Shown here in pieces: positions 10,511-22,529 of a stretch of DNA of 64,000 nt (the first letter of the stretch is position 1; each line of letters starts with the position of its first letter). Source of the DNA: Ryuthela nishihirai (taxonomy: Eukaryota > Arthropoda > Arachnida > Araneae > Heptathelidae). Under the pieces are notes generated by a model that made no database searches, was not told where the DNA came from, and worked only from the letters and a program-made list of their open reading frames with translations. The DNA lies in assembly GCA_038380435.1 (NCBI GenBank), contig JAWZYU010000009.1, forward strand, positions 66,493,901 through 66,557,900. The letters run 5' to 3'. The position numbers and the translations under genes are program-made.

Positions 10511-10524
10511 CCATTTGATACGGT

Positions 10525-11433
10525 CGATGACATTTAGAAGAACGCGATGGCAGAACTGAAATACCATCACGCAGCATACATGTTTTCCATGTCTATCGAA
10601 AGTTAATACGAACGCTGTAATAAGTGTATTCGGCCCTTCGGAGACTATTTTGAAGGAAACTGCTAATAGAATGTTGCCCTATTCATCACTATTTATATTT
10701 CAATCATATTAATTTCTTTCCGCACAGTTTATTTTATGAGGGAAATTTCTGAAAAACTATTCGAATGACATCTGTTCACTGAAAATACAATGAACAGATT
10801 TCACCAAAGAGAAGAAATGAAGATATCGAATAGGTATATTTTCTTCAAATATTCTAGCTTAGATAGAGTTCAGATATCACACAATATTTGTACGTTTCCA
10901 ATTGCACATCCGTATTTAACTTAACAGATTTCAGACAAGTTAAAAAATTGTTTCCTTAATAATTCATGCTTCAGAGACACTCAGTGTCACTCGAAAGCAA
11001 GTGGGGAAATTTTTGAATCCTTTGCGAATTCCTCGCATTTATTGACGTCCATTTTACTCCCCTAAATCGTTTAGCACATCCATCTAGTAAGTTACCTCGC
11101 ATGCGCATAAAGACTCTTATTTCTTCAAAGAGGCACATAACTGAGAAGCACAACTTGTTCTTCAGATTCCTACAGCACTGGAGCCATTATACTTATCATC
11201 ACATAAATTTTCCCCTTTGTTATCTCTACGCTTGAAAGGCTCTTTGATGTATGCGATCTTCTTTTATTTCCGTCTTTTTAGTTTAAGAGTTGAGTTTTTA
11301 ATAAGCTTATCTTTGCAGTTTTTTCTTATCTTTGCATTCTTTAAGATTATTAATCACGAATAATCTTAAAGAATTAAAATAATCGCTAGAATACAACACT
11401 ATGTTATTTATAGAATAAAATTTATGCTTTTAA
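10525..11433. other. Intergenic with a perfect stem-loop at 11337-11373
   Basis: Positions 11337-11351 and 11359-11373 form a perfect 15-bp inverted repeat (ttctttaagattatt) with a 7-base loop. Nothing else is recognised. Confidence 0.5.
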
Positions 11434-11505
11434 CGGAACCGAATGGTTAGCGTGCTTGGTTACAGATCAAAGGACCTAGGTTCGACCCCCGGGTAAGTCA
11501 TAGAT
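11434..11505 (+). mobile_element. SINE family 1, head-only fragment
   Basis: Contains the A box (accgaatggttagcg) and B box (ggttcgacccccgggtaag) of family 1 and then loses similarity, so only the tRNA-like head is left. Confidence 0.65.
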
Positions 11506-12070
11506 ATGGATATTTCTTTATTTTTATTGGAGTCTCGCCTGTAATGTACCGTCCACTACAGTAATGGTTTATTTCTGTTGTTTTTATATTTATTAAAGAT
11601 CTGATTATCATTTCATTTAATTGTTTGAATATGGAATTTAGTCAATGGGCAAAGATTAGCATCGCTTCCTGAGATTCAAGATTCATATTAAGGGGAAGGG
11701 CTAGAGAAAGTGCGTCTAGTATTGGGCTTAGCAGAGATGAAGCGGAAACTATAAAACCATTAAGAAGTAAGTCGTCAATTGGAAACCTATGGACAAAAGA
11801 GCAAGAAACGAGAAGAGATTTTGAGATAAAGAGGAGTTCAACTGGAAATTTCAAAAAGAGAGTATGAGAGGTGCGAGAGAGCGGCAACGACAACAGGTAC
11901 ATACCTTTTTTGCCTCGCGTGGAGTTGGCGAGCACGCCAAAATGAAGGCATAGGGCAAAATAAGCCCTGTAGACAGCAGAAAGTGATCGCATAAGGATTC
12001 GTTAGTCTCCAAGGGAAGATTGAAAAAGAACATTGAGTAACGAACTGGGTGATGAGGAAAATCACGTAAA
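11506..12070. other. Intergenic left flank of the 142-bp satellite
   Basis: Overlapping minus-strand ORFs of 116, 88 and 75 codons lie at 11642-12117, but none has a motif I recognise and the last runs into the satellite. No gene is called. Confidence 0.35.
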
Positions 12071-15000
12071 ATACTACATTTGTTGCTTTCTACAAAGTGG
12101 AAGTAGAGTGGTGCCACAGAACCTAGGAGCAGCTAGCAGCCAGAGTCTCAGGGTGCGAAATGTATTTTAACTCCCTGTTAAAAATCCATATATCTGAAGA
12201 AGCGGAAATAAAATACTACATTTGTTGCTCTCTACAAAGTGGAAGTAGAGTGATGCCACAGAACCTAGGAGCAGCTAGTAGCCAGAGTCTCAGGGTGCGA
12301 AATGTATTTTAACTCCCTGATAAAAATCCATATATCTGAAGAAGCGGAAATAAAATACTACATTTGTTGCTCTCTACAAAGTGGAAGTAGAGTGATGCCA
12401 CAGAACCTAGGAGCAGCTAGCAGCCAGAGTCTCAGGGTGCGAAATGTATTTTAACTCCCTGATAAAAATCCATATATCTGAAGAAGCGGAAATAAAATAC
12501 TACATTTGTTGCTCTCTACAAAGTGGAAGTAAATTGATGCCACAGAACCTAGGAGCAGCTAGCAGCCAGAGTCTCAGGGTGCGAAATGTATTTTAACTCC
12601 CTGATAAAAATCCATATATCTGAAGAAGCGGAAATAAAATACTACATTTGTTGCTCTCTACAAAGTGGAAGTAGAGTGATGCCACAGAACCTAGGAGCAG
12701 CTAGCAGCCAGAGTCTCAATGTGCGAAATGTATTTTAACTCCCTGATAAAAATCCATATATCTGAAGAAGCGGAAATAAAATACTACATTTGTTGCTCTC
12801 TACAAAGTGGAAGTAGAGTGGTGCCACAGAACCTAGGAGCAGCTAGCAGCCAGAGTCTCAGGGTGCGAAATGTATTTTAACTCCCTGATAAAAATCCATA
12901 TATCTGAAGAAGCGGAAATAAAATACTACATTTGTTGCTCTCTACAAAGTGGAAGTAGAGTGATGCCACAGAACCTAGGAGCAGCTAGCAGCCAGAGTCT
13001 CAATGTGCGAAATGTATTTTAACTCCCTGATAAAAATCCATATATCTGAAGAAGCGGAAATAAAATACTACATTTGTTGCTCTCTACAAAGTGGAAGTAG
13101 AGTGGTGCCACAGAACCTAGGAGCAGCTAGCAGCCAGAGTCTCAGGGTGCGAAATGTATTTTAACTCCCTGATAAAAATTAATATATCTGAAGAAGCGGA
13201 AATAAAATACTACATTTGTTGCTCTCTACAAAGTGGAAGTAGAGTGATGCCACAGAACCTCGGAGCAGCTAGCAGCCAGAGTCTCAGGGTGCGAAATGCA
13301 TTTTAACTCCCTCATAAAAATCCATATATCTGAAGAAGCGGAAATAAAATACTACATTTGTTTCTCTCTACAAAGTGGAAGTAGAGTGATGCCACAGAAC
13401 CTAGGAGCAGCTAGCAGCCAGAGTCTCAGGGTGCGAAATGTATTTTAACTCCCTGATAAAAATCCATATATCTGAAGAAGTGGAAATAAAATACTACATT
13501 TGTTGCTCTCTACAAAGTGGAAGTAGAGTGGTGCCACAGAACCTAGGAGCAGCTAGCAGCCAGAGTCTCAGGGTGCGAAATGTATTTTAACTCCCTGATA
13601 AAAATCCATATATCTGAAGAAGCGGAAATAAAATACTACATTTGTTGCTCTCTACAAAGTGGAAGTAGAGTGGTGCCACAGAACCTAGGAGCAGCTAGCA
13701 GCCAGAGTCTCAGGTGCGAAATGTATTTTAACTCCCTGATAAAAATTAATATATCTGAAGAAGCGGAAATAAAATACTACATTTGTTGCTCTCTACAAAG
13801 TGGAAGTAGAGTGATGCCACAGAACCTAGGAGCAGCTAGCAGCCAGAGTCTCAGGGTGCGAAATGTATTTTAACTCCCTGATAAAAATCCATATATCTGA
13901 AGAAGCGGAAATAAAATACTACATTTGTTGCTCTCTACAAAGTGGAAGTAGAGTGGTGCCACAGAACCTAGGAGCAGCTAGCAGCCAGAGTCTCAGGGTG
14001 CGAAATGTATTTTAACTCCCTGATAAGAATCCATATATCTGAAGAAGCGGAAATAAAATACTACATTTGTTGCTCTCTACAAAGTGGAAGTAGAGTGATG
14101 CCACAGAACCTAGGAGCAGCTAGCAGCCAGAGTCTCAGGGTGCGAAATGTATTTTAACTCCCTGATAAAAATCCATATATCTGAAGAAGCGGAAATAAAA
14201 TACTACATTTGTTGCTCTCTACAAAGTGGAAGTAGAGTGATGCCACAGAACCTAGGAGCAGCTAGCAGCCAGAGTCTCAGGGTGCGAAATGTATTTTAAC
14301 TCCCTGATAAAAATCCATATATCTGAAGAAGCGGAAATAAAATACTACATTTGTTGCTCTCTACAAAGTGGAAGTAGAGTGATGCCACAGAACCTAGGAG
14401 CAGCTAGCAGCCAGAGTCTCAGGGTGCGAAATGTATTTTAACTCCCTGATAAAAATCCATATATCTGAAGAAGCGGAAATAAAATACTACATTTGTTGCT
14501 CTCTACAAAGTGGAAGTAGAGTGATGCCACAGAACCTAGGAGCAGCTAGCAGCCAGAGTCTCAGGGTGCGAAATGTATTTTAACTCCCTGATAAAAATCC
14601 ATATATCTGAAGAAGCGGAAATAAAATACTACATTTGTTGCTCTCTACAAAGTGGAAGTAGAGTGGTGCCACAGAACCTAGGAGCGGCTAGCAGCCAGAG
14701 TCTCAGGGTGCGAAATGTATTTTAACTCCCTGATAAAAATCCATATATCTGAAGAAGCGGAAATAAAATACTACATTTGTTGCTCTCTACAAAGTGGAAG
14801 TAGAGTGATGCCACAGAACCTAGGAGCAGCTAGCAGCCAGAGTCTCAGGGTGCGAAATGTATTTTAACTCCCTGATAAAAATCCATATATCTGAAGAAGC
14901 GGAAATAAAATACTACATTTGTTGCTCTCTACAAAGTGGAAGTAGAGTGATGCCACAGAACCTAGGAGCAGCTAGCAGCCAGAGTCTCAGGGTGCGAAAT

Positions 15001-15761
15001 GTATTTTAACTCCCTGATAAAAATCCATATATCTGAAGAAGCGGAAATAAAATACTACATTTGTTGCTCTCTACAAAGTGGAAGTAGAGTGGTGCCACAG
15101 AACCTCGGAGCAGCTAGCAGCCAGAGTCTCAGGGTGCGAAATGTATTTTAACTCCCTGATAAAAATCCATATATCTGAAGAAGCGGAAATAAAATACTAC
15201 ATTTGTTGCTCTCTACAAAGTGGAAGTAGAGTGGTGCCACAGAACCTAGGAGCAGCTAGCAGCCAGAGTCTCAGGGTGCGAAATGTATTTTAACTCCCTG
15301 ATAAAAATTAATATATCTGAAGAAGCGGAAATAAAATACTACATTTGTTGCTCTCTACAAAGTGGAAGTAGAGTGATGCCACAGAACCTAGGAGCAGCTA
15401 GCAGCCAGAGTCTCAGGGTGCGAAATGTATTTTAACTCCCTGATAAAAATCCATATATCTGAAGAAGCGGAAATAAAATACTACATTTGTTGCTCTCTAC
15501 AAAGTGGAAGTAGAGTGATGCCACAGAACCTAGGAGCAGCTAGCAGCCAGAGTCTCAGGGTGCGAAATGTATTTTAACTCCCTGATAAAAATCCATGTAT
15601 CTGAAGAAGCGGAAATAAAATACTACATTTGTTTCTCTCTACAAAGTGGAAGTAGAGTGGTGCCACAGGACCTAGGAGCAGCTAGCAGCCAGAGTCTCAG
15701 GGTGCGAAATGTATTTTAACTCCCTGATAAAAATCCATATATCTGAAGAAGCGGAAATAAA
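12071..15761. repeat. Tandem satellite, 26 monomers of 142 bp
   Basis: Counting from each 'atactacatttgtt', monomers start at 12071, 12213, 12355 and so on every 142 bp. One is 141 bp because of a lost G at about 13715. Exactly 26 monomers end at 15761. They are nearly identical, with marker variants: gtgatgcc/gtggtgcc, cagggtg/caatgtg, tccatat/ttaatat, acctagg/acctcgg. Variants recur in blocks, showing amplification of two- and three-monomer segments. All frames contain stops; the plus ORFs at 13580-13873 and 15078-15293 are by-products. The homogeneity implies recent expansion or ongoing homogenisation. I recognise no known satellite. Confidence 0.95.
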
Positions 15762-15957
15762 GTTTTCACTAGATTCTAAAGAATTAGTTTGGTACTTCTT
15801 TTTGTAACATCTGTTGAAATCTGAATTCTGTAAAAAGAATCGTTCGAGGGAAATAAGGAAAGCTAGGAAAGTACTGAAATTGGCGCAGTAAAATCAGAAT
15901 AACCGTTACATATTGGCGCAGAGGTGTCAGGATCCGCTGCATTGCCCATTTCACATG
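15762..15957. other. Right flank of the satellite
   Basis: Unique sequence starting exactly where the 27th monomer would begin. Nothing recognised. Confidence 0.5.
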
Positions 15958-16042
15958 CCTGGTATAAGGCTTAAAATACTGACAAGTCCTGTTAGACCTA
16001 TGTGCCTTGCAGCTGCTTAAGGGGTATTTGCATTTTTATTAG
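15958..16042 (+). mobile_element. SINE family 1, 3' fragment
   Basis: Matches the family 1 end: 'atgcctggtataaggc', 'actgacaagtcctgttagacc', 'ttgcagctgctta' and the 'ggggtattt' tail, without the tRNA-like head. Confidence 0.55.
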
Positions 16043-18159
16043 CAGAACCCATCAATATAACACAAATAATAACACAATTCGATTTAAATTATCCTGCACT
16101 ATACAACACAAACAAACTGGAAATATAAATTGCAAAGTAAATTGAAAACTACAATAACTAAATGTTCAATATGCTGAGTATAGCTTATATGTAGTATAAA
16201 TATCAATGTACCCTGGAACTAAATCTTTGTATATAAGCTAAAATACTACATACTTCAAAAATATTAGTCTAAGAAATGCAGAAAGATGTCCTACTCTTTA
16301 TACTAGCACTTACATTTACCCCAAAATAGCGTCTAATTTGTACAAAATATTTCCAAACGCTCGTCGAAAAATCATTAAAAATCTGTTTCACAAACTAAGA
16401 TTTTTTTATATTGCTTGCTGCAACATTCGATAAGTTTCTAATGTTGCTCACCAAAACGGTGAAAGGTTTTGTTATTAAAATATTTAAATAGCTTGAAATT
16501 TTGATTTTCAATTATACTATTTGATTTAGTAAATTAAACTATAAGGAACATTAATCAAAAAGTGTAGAGATAATACATCAAAGAGAATAATAAAAACTCT
16601 GGTATTGAGTATGGAATGTGCTAGAGCATTGACCAGCTGGCTAAAAATGTTCACATTATTTTGCGGTTCATTAAGATATTTAATAAAACCAAATTTTAAT
16701 ATTTAATATTTTCCCATCACCTTTTGGCAGCAAGCACATTTGACTTTTTTTCTAATGTACTAACGAAAAGCATATTTGGAGTCATTTTCATCTGCATATT
16801 AACACAGGTAGCATATTTCATATATTTCCAACTTCATACTGATAGCAACTAAAACATATTAGCGCATTTTCTCTCTATATCTGATAGACCTGAGATGAAA
16901 TCAAATGATTTCACTCTAGTATATAAGTGACAGACAGTAATGTTACTCAAATACTCAATACTTAAATGTAACTAGTATTCGAACGATTAATATTTCTTCT
17001 TTTAGAATGAATATCTTTTAAGTGAAACTTGGACGAGTGTTCAGATTGTTGTTTGAATTTTTTGGATTGTTTAAATGATATCTTAATCGCTTATTTTTTA
17101 CAAATTGATTAAAGTGAATTGATTACTAAAGTACATTGATTCGGCCTCCGAAAAAATATTTCTATCTGAAGAGGTGACATGATCTGTAAAATTTATATCT
17201 TTCACCACGGCAATTTTCCCGACTACGTATAAAATTGTCCTTTTTGGGCCATTTTCCAGAAACATATAAGACGTATACAGTGTATATAATGATGGCGCTG
17301 CACGGAAGCTACATACTCGAACAGAAGAAGAAAAATTGGAAAAGGGAAAATCACACACAAATTTATTGAGGTTTAAAGGAAATGCTGAAACTGATCTTTT
17401 TAGATATGCATAATATAATTCATCGTGGAAGGAACATGTGAAATCGTGAGGAAACGCGACTTGTATGTAGAAAAAGAGAGTACGAAAAAGCCTGGCAAAG
17501 TTCGCTGTAATATATTAGTCTAGCTGTATCGTCTTCTTTCGCTTTGTTTTTTACGTCTCTCCCCCCGCCATCGTTTTTAGTGTTCCTCCTATCATAGCGA
17601 TCCTCGAGAAAGAATAAAAGATCATTTGTTGGAGTTTTGTTGGTTTCAGAGCTCTCGCTAAAATTGGAGTTCGCCCGCGAGTTGCCGAAAACTAAAAGCT
17701 TTCAAATTTGTCTTTTTCGTTTTGTTCTTTCAAATTTGTCTTTTTTTGTTTCCTTAGAAGAACGTTTGAGTTGCAAAATGCGATCATTAAAATCCTTATT
17801 TCGAGAAAGATGTACACGTACTGGAAACAAAAATTTAAACATCCCCATGTTTTGTCAATGAGAGTCAAATTTAAAAATCCGTAACTTGTTAAGTAAGCTC
17901 TTTTTTTCTTTTTAAAGAAAATTGTGCCTGGCGATAAAAAAAAGATCTCTAAAATTTATTTAAATCTCGATTTTTCATCAAGATTCGTCCACTATTTTAA
18001 AAGTTTTGGAAGTTGGAATATTTAATAGCGGCATTGTCAGTCCCAAGAGACGTCCAAAATTGATGAATATGGAAAGAATTATTTGCGTAAACTTTCAAAA
18101 TATATTTTCCGTATTAAATGGTTCGAAATAATGCTTCTTATTCAAGTTACCTCAAGATA
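16043..18159. other. Intergenic, AT-rich, nothing recognised
   Basis: Long AT-rich stretch. ORFs at 17098-17358 (minus) and 17637-17861 (plus) have no recognisable domain. A weak likeness to the inner arms of the foldback MITE family exists around 17870-18000, too diverged to annotate. Confidence 0.35.
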
Positions 18160-18325
18160 AATTTCCGTAACTCTTTAACTGGTAAAAAAATACTGGTGAC
18201 ATTGATGACGTCAAATATTTAAAGTTCTATAACTCCTTAACTGATGAACAAATACAGTTGGCATTGATGATGTTAAATAGTTAAATTTCCATAATTTTTT
18301 AACTGAAGAACAAATATTGTTGAAA
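18160..18325. repeat. Degenerate tandem repeat, about 60-65 bp, three copies
   Basis: Three consecutive blocks start aaatttccgtaactc, aaagttctataactcc and aaatttccataattt, each followed by 'ttaactg' and an 'aaatac/aaatatt' part. They resemble the inside of the foldback MITE family (compare 536-570), so this may be a rearranged piece of one. Confidence 0.45.
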
Positions 18326-18683
18326 ACCTTTAGATAGATTTGATATCTTCATTTTCAGTCACATGTTTCCATAAAAAAGCTTATTTTAGAAGTTAAAAAG
18401 TTTTGACACCAATTTCTTATTGATATAACATCGGTTGTAACTTTAGACACTAATATCGTTTTCCACACATTTCAGGCAGAGTTCGATTCCGATAACTGGG
18501 TCCCAGTGAACCGCAAACGTTTATACTACTACAATTAAGTTTGGGATAAGAAGTAATAAAAAGAGTTCATTACAAATGGAAACGAAGCTAATGTCTGAAA
18601 AGAAACAAAAGGTACACTGCGAAATATCTAAAGAAATAATATTTTAGTTTTATGTTTGCATTGCCAGCAAACAATACTATCAA

Positions 18684-19690
18684 TTTCAGATGGTATCTCA
18701 GATCCGTTTCAGATGAGGGGTTATTATCGGTTTCAGATATTACCAAAATTACTATTAGTTTCAGATGTTACTAAAGTTATTATCAGTTTCATTTGTTAGC
18801 CGAGATCCGTTTCAGATGAAGAATTACTGTCAGTTTCAGATGTTATCCGAGTTACTATATGTTTCATATGAGGGATTACTGTCAAATTCAGATTTTAGCA
18901 AAGCAACTATCAGTTTCAGATGAGAGATTCTATTAGTTTCAGATGTTACCTGAGATCTGTTTCAGATAAAGAATTACTATCAGTTTCAGTTGTTATTCGA
19001 ATTACTATAAATTTCAGAGCAACGATTACTATCAGTTTCAGATCATCGATTACTATCAGTTTCAGATGTTATCCGATATCCGTTTCAGATGAAGGATTAC
19101 CATCAGTTTAAAATATTACCAAAGTTACTATTTGTTTAAGATATTACCAAAGTTACTATTTGTTTAAGATATTAGCAAATATTATTCACAATTTCAGATG
19201 CGCGATTACTATAGTTTCAGATTTTACCTGACATCCGTTCAGATGATGGTTTTCTGCCAGTTTCAGATGTTATCAAAGTTACTATTAGTCCTAGATGTTT
19301 CCCGAGATTGTGTAAGTTTCAGATGTTATCAGATATTACTATCAGTTTCACAAGTTACTAAATTTTCCAATAGTTTCAAATGTTGCCAAAGTTACTATAA
19401 GTACGATTAATTTCAGATTACCAGAGATGTTACCCGGGATTACCAGCAGTTTTAGATGTTAACCGAGATTACTATCAGTTTTAGATATTAACTGAGATTA
19501 CTATAAGTTTCCGGATGTTGCCAGCATTACTATAAGTGGCATATGAGAAATTTTTATTCGTTTCAGATGTTACCAAATTTACTCTCAGTTTTCAGATGAG
19601 AGATTACCATGATTTTCAGATGAGAGATTACTATGTTTAAGATATTACCCGAGATTTGTTTGTTTCCAGTTAAATGGTATAATTCGGAAC
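18684..19690. repeat. Degenerate minisatellite built on 'tttcagatg'
   Basis: About 1 kb made of 20-30 bp blocks containing 'agtttcagatg' followed by 'ttaccaaagttactat' or 'agggattactat', repeated dozens of times with decay. The short plus ORFs inside (18920-19111, 19198-19410) translate these repeats and are not genes. The high divergence points to an old array. Confidence 0.8.
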
Positions 19691-22207
19691 TAAGTTCCTG
19701 TTACTGTTTTCTCCATAATTCGCAGTCGAATTGTAGGGGATTTCATATTAGCAAGTCAATTAGATAGTCAAAAATCAGATAGCAAGCCAATCAGATAGAG
19801 TCAGCTGATTCGACTCATCCGTTGCTCAAAATACGAGAAGCCATATCGCTATGAGTGTTTTAAAATATGAGCTGTGAATCTCGAACCCATTGATTAAGCA
19901 ATATATAATAAACCCTCGCTATTCGTGCGTTTTCCAAGAATATATTCTTGGAAAACATTGGGAAAATTAAAACTAATTATGTATGGAAAGGGAGAGAAAA
20001 TTCAATATTTGCATCTTAGGGAAAAATTCATGGTTTAGAAAAATAAACATATTACGAAAAGAACAAATTTCTTTTTTCTTTTGTATAAATATCACAAGGA
20101 AATTAAATATAACTGAGAAAATAACGTAAAATAAAAGCTCTTTAAGGATCATGAAGCTTATGTGATGAGGATGGTGTTGCTGTTGGAGGACAGGATAGAT
20201 ATCTGAGTGTTTCTGTTGAGACTCCACAGATGTTTGAGAGATAAAACTGAAAGTTTTGTTTTTCGAAAATAATAATGAAAATACTAGTCTAGATGTTTGT
20301 TTTGACTTTTTTCTGTAAGGTTTTTATAGCCTTCTCTTTTTGGACTGAACACATCGTCTAGCTCACTCTACAAGTTTTCACAAAACACTTGAAAAAAAAA
20401 AACGCTAAACAAACAATATATTTTGAGTCTCAACAAGAACTGCTGCCGTCTTTGAATTGCATGTGAATGTGTAAAATGCAAAACTCCTGAGGAGAAGCTT
20501 AACTTTGCAGTGAGAATCATGCAACAATCCGCTAAGCAACGGCGAAACTGTGAAATTTTAGCTACTTCATGCTTCAGATTGAACTATCCATTTCTGTTAT
20601 AAACTTCATCGTAAGAATACATTGAAAAAAAGTGAAGGAATTAATCTCTGCAGATCGCAAAAAACCGAGGGGTGGAAGCCATTAGCAATATACAAACCAT
20701 TGTTTGTGAATGACTAGAGTTCACTCATATTTATGAATACCATTACTGAACTTTTTTTACTTAAATACCTTCAAATAGCTACTTGTTTGCACTGGTCATT
20801 TTTTAACTTTAGGCAATATATAATAACCATAAATGTTCGAATAGTAATAGTAGTAATACCTGCATACATTGATAGAGTTCAATTTTCTTATCTACAAGAG
20901 CAATTATTACTCGCATGTGGATGTTATTAACACAACTAAAATCATGTATACACCACAGCTTACCTATGTAAACAAACACAATTACAGCGCAGTTTGAGCG
21001 AACTATTTTACTCTGACTTTTTGGTAAACAGCAAACAGAGTAAAACAGGTTGGAGATTCAAATCAATTTAATCACATGGTCATGAAAATTATTTATTAAC
21101 ACTCTTTATATCTGAGCTTGTCATACTTGAAAATAAAATGAAATTATATTGTTTTTAAAAATGCGTATACTACGATTCCAACAGATGTCATTCCTTTTAT
21201 TCCTAAAATAAAATATAGAATTGCGAAAAATAATTTCTAGACAGTGTCGTCCTCAGAAATTTCTCAAGGGGGGGGATGCAAGAAATTTGAAAAAGAGCCA
21301 TGTCCTTTTTAGATAATGGACGTAACTTCATAGAATACATTTAATCATATGTAGTTTCCTTTTTATTAACTGTATTTATTACAAAACAAAAAAAACAATT
21401 ATATAGAAACAGCAAAATATAAATTAAATCTTTCAAAGCAGACGGAAATACCTCTTTCTTAACGCTCATTATTCTACATATTTTGTGAGTTGAGAGAAAG
21501 CATGCGAAACAGTTTAGGGATTCAAAGAAGGAATTATTGCTGTATGTTTACTGAGAAGATAGTTTATCTCTTTCTATATCCTTTCAACAGTGGCACTGGG
21601 CACCGACATCGCGGATATCGTCGGACAAATGTCATCCCAAAAACCTTATTATGCTGACTGGATAAACACGCTTTCTTATTACAGAGAGAGAAAAGAGGAG
21701 AGCTGAACCATGTAAGTCTGACTTGAATAAGGCATCTTTTTATATCCGATGGGATGCCTTAAGAGAAAAACAAAAGGAAAGACAAAAAAAAGAAAAATGG
21801 AATTCAAGCAGCAGAGGTGTTCCTGAAGGAGCAATGCACCAAAGACAAGAAGATATGGAGTGAGGAATGAAGTGACTGCAAAAGGAATGGATATTGAAAA
21901 GCTTCAGGACTTTGTAAAAAGACCACGAGTAAAATAGTTCGCTCAGACGGAGAGATTGGATAAAGATAGAATTTCGAGGTAGCTTTTAAAACTGTGATGG
22001 AAGGAGGGGGAAAGGGAGAGGAAGGCTGTAAAGAAGAATGCGGCGAGAAAATGCGAAAGACGACTTCTTTTGACGAGAACCAGTGTTGCTATAGAGCAAC
22101 TAAAAGAGTTTCTTTTTTCCCCTATTCTCCCCTAGGAGAGAATACTTTCAGATTGACGGAGTGTTTAACTGTAATAACCTCATATTGAGAAATAGCGAGA
22201 TTTTTTT
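19691..22207. other. Intergenic, nothing recognised
   Basis: AT-rich, with a G-run at about 21269 and a purine-rich tract at about 21680-22080. The ORF at 21994-22188 comes from the purine-rich tract and has no domain. No transposon protein motif was found. Confidence 0.35.
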
Positions 22208-22529
22208 TGAACACTCGAATGATGGAACTATTCTGAAATTTTAAGAGTATTTTTTAACAAGGTATGTTAAAAAAATAGTTTACGAGATTATTTTTTCAAT
22301 TATCCATCCATTATGACGCATAGTATTTTATTGTTGGTAGTACAATGTTTGTTTACGCCCGTTTTAGCATGTAGAAATTGGCAATAAGTTGTTGTGTCTA
22401 TAATAATATAAAAGTTGAAATCACAGTAATTTATATATAAGTTGTTTCAGTCTCTCGCTGAGAGTGAGTTCTGAAATTTTGCTTTAATAAATAATTGAGG
22501 CGTGGTTCACTGATGGCGGGGATTCGATC
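22208..22529 (+). mobile_element. LTR-like segment followed by a primer-binding-site-like sequence
   Basis: A 302-bp stretch starts TGAAC (22208) and ends GTTCA (22509), giving a 5-bp terminal inverted repeat. Inside are a TATA-like motif (aatataaaag, about 22406) and AATAAA near 22486. After a 4-base gap comes TGGCGGGGATTCGATC (22514-22529), the form expected of a primer binding site pairing with the 3' end of a tRNA. No gag or pol follows, so at best this is the 5' end of a degraded LTR retrotransposon. The left boundary is inferred. Confidence 0.4.

Noticed and set aside
10309..10518. ORFs covering SINE copies (for example 10100-10393, 7637-7900, 62434-62769) as genes
   Set aside because: They lie wholly or largely inside non-coding tRNA-derived SINEs and recur wherever the SINE occurs.
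13580..15293. ORFs inside the 142-bp satellite
   Set aside because: They are open only through chance phase relations, one helped by a 1-bp deletion; the monomer has stops in every frame.
12071..15761. CRISPR array
   Set aside because: The repeats are directly adjacent 142-bp monomers without unique spacers, in eukaryotic-type DNA with no cas genes.
21680..22190. Purine-rich tract and its ORF as a coding exon
   Set aside because: Glu/Lys/Gly-rich translation is explained by purine bias, with no conserved motif.
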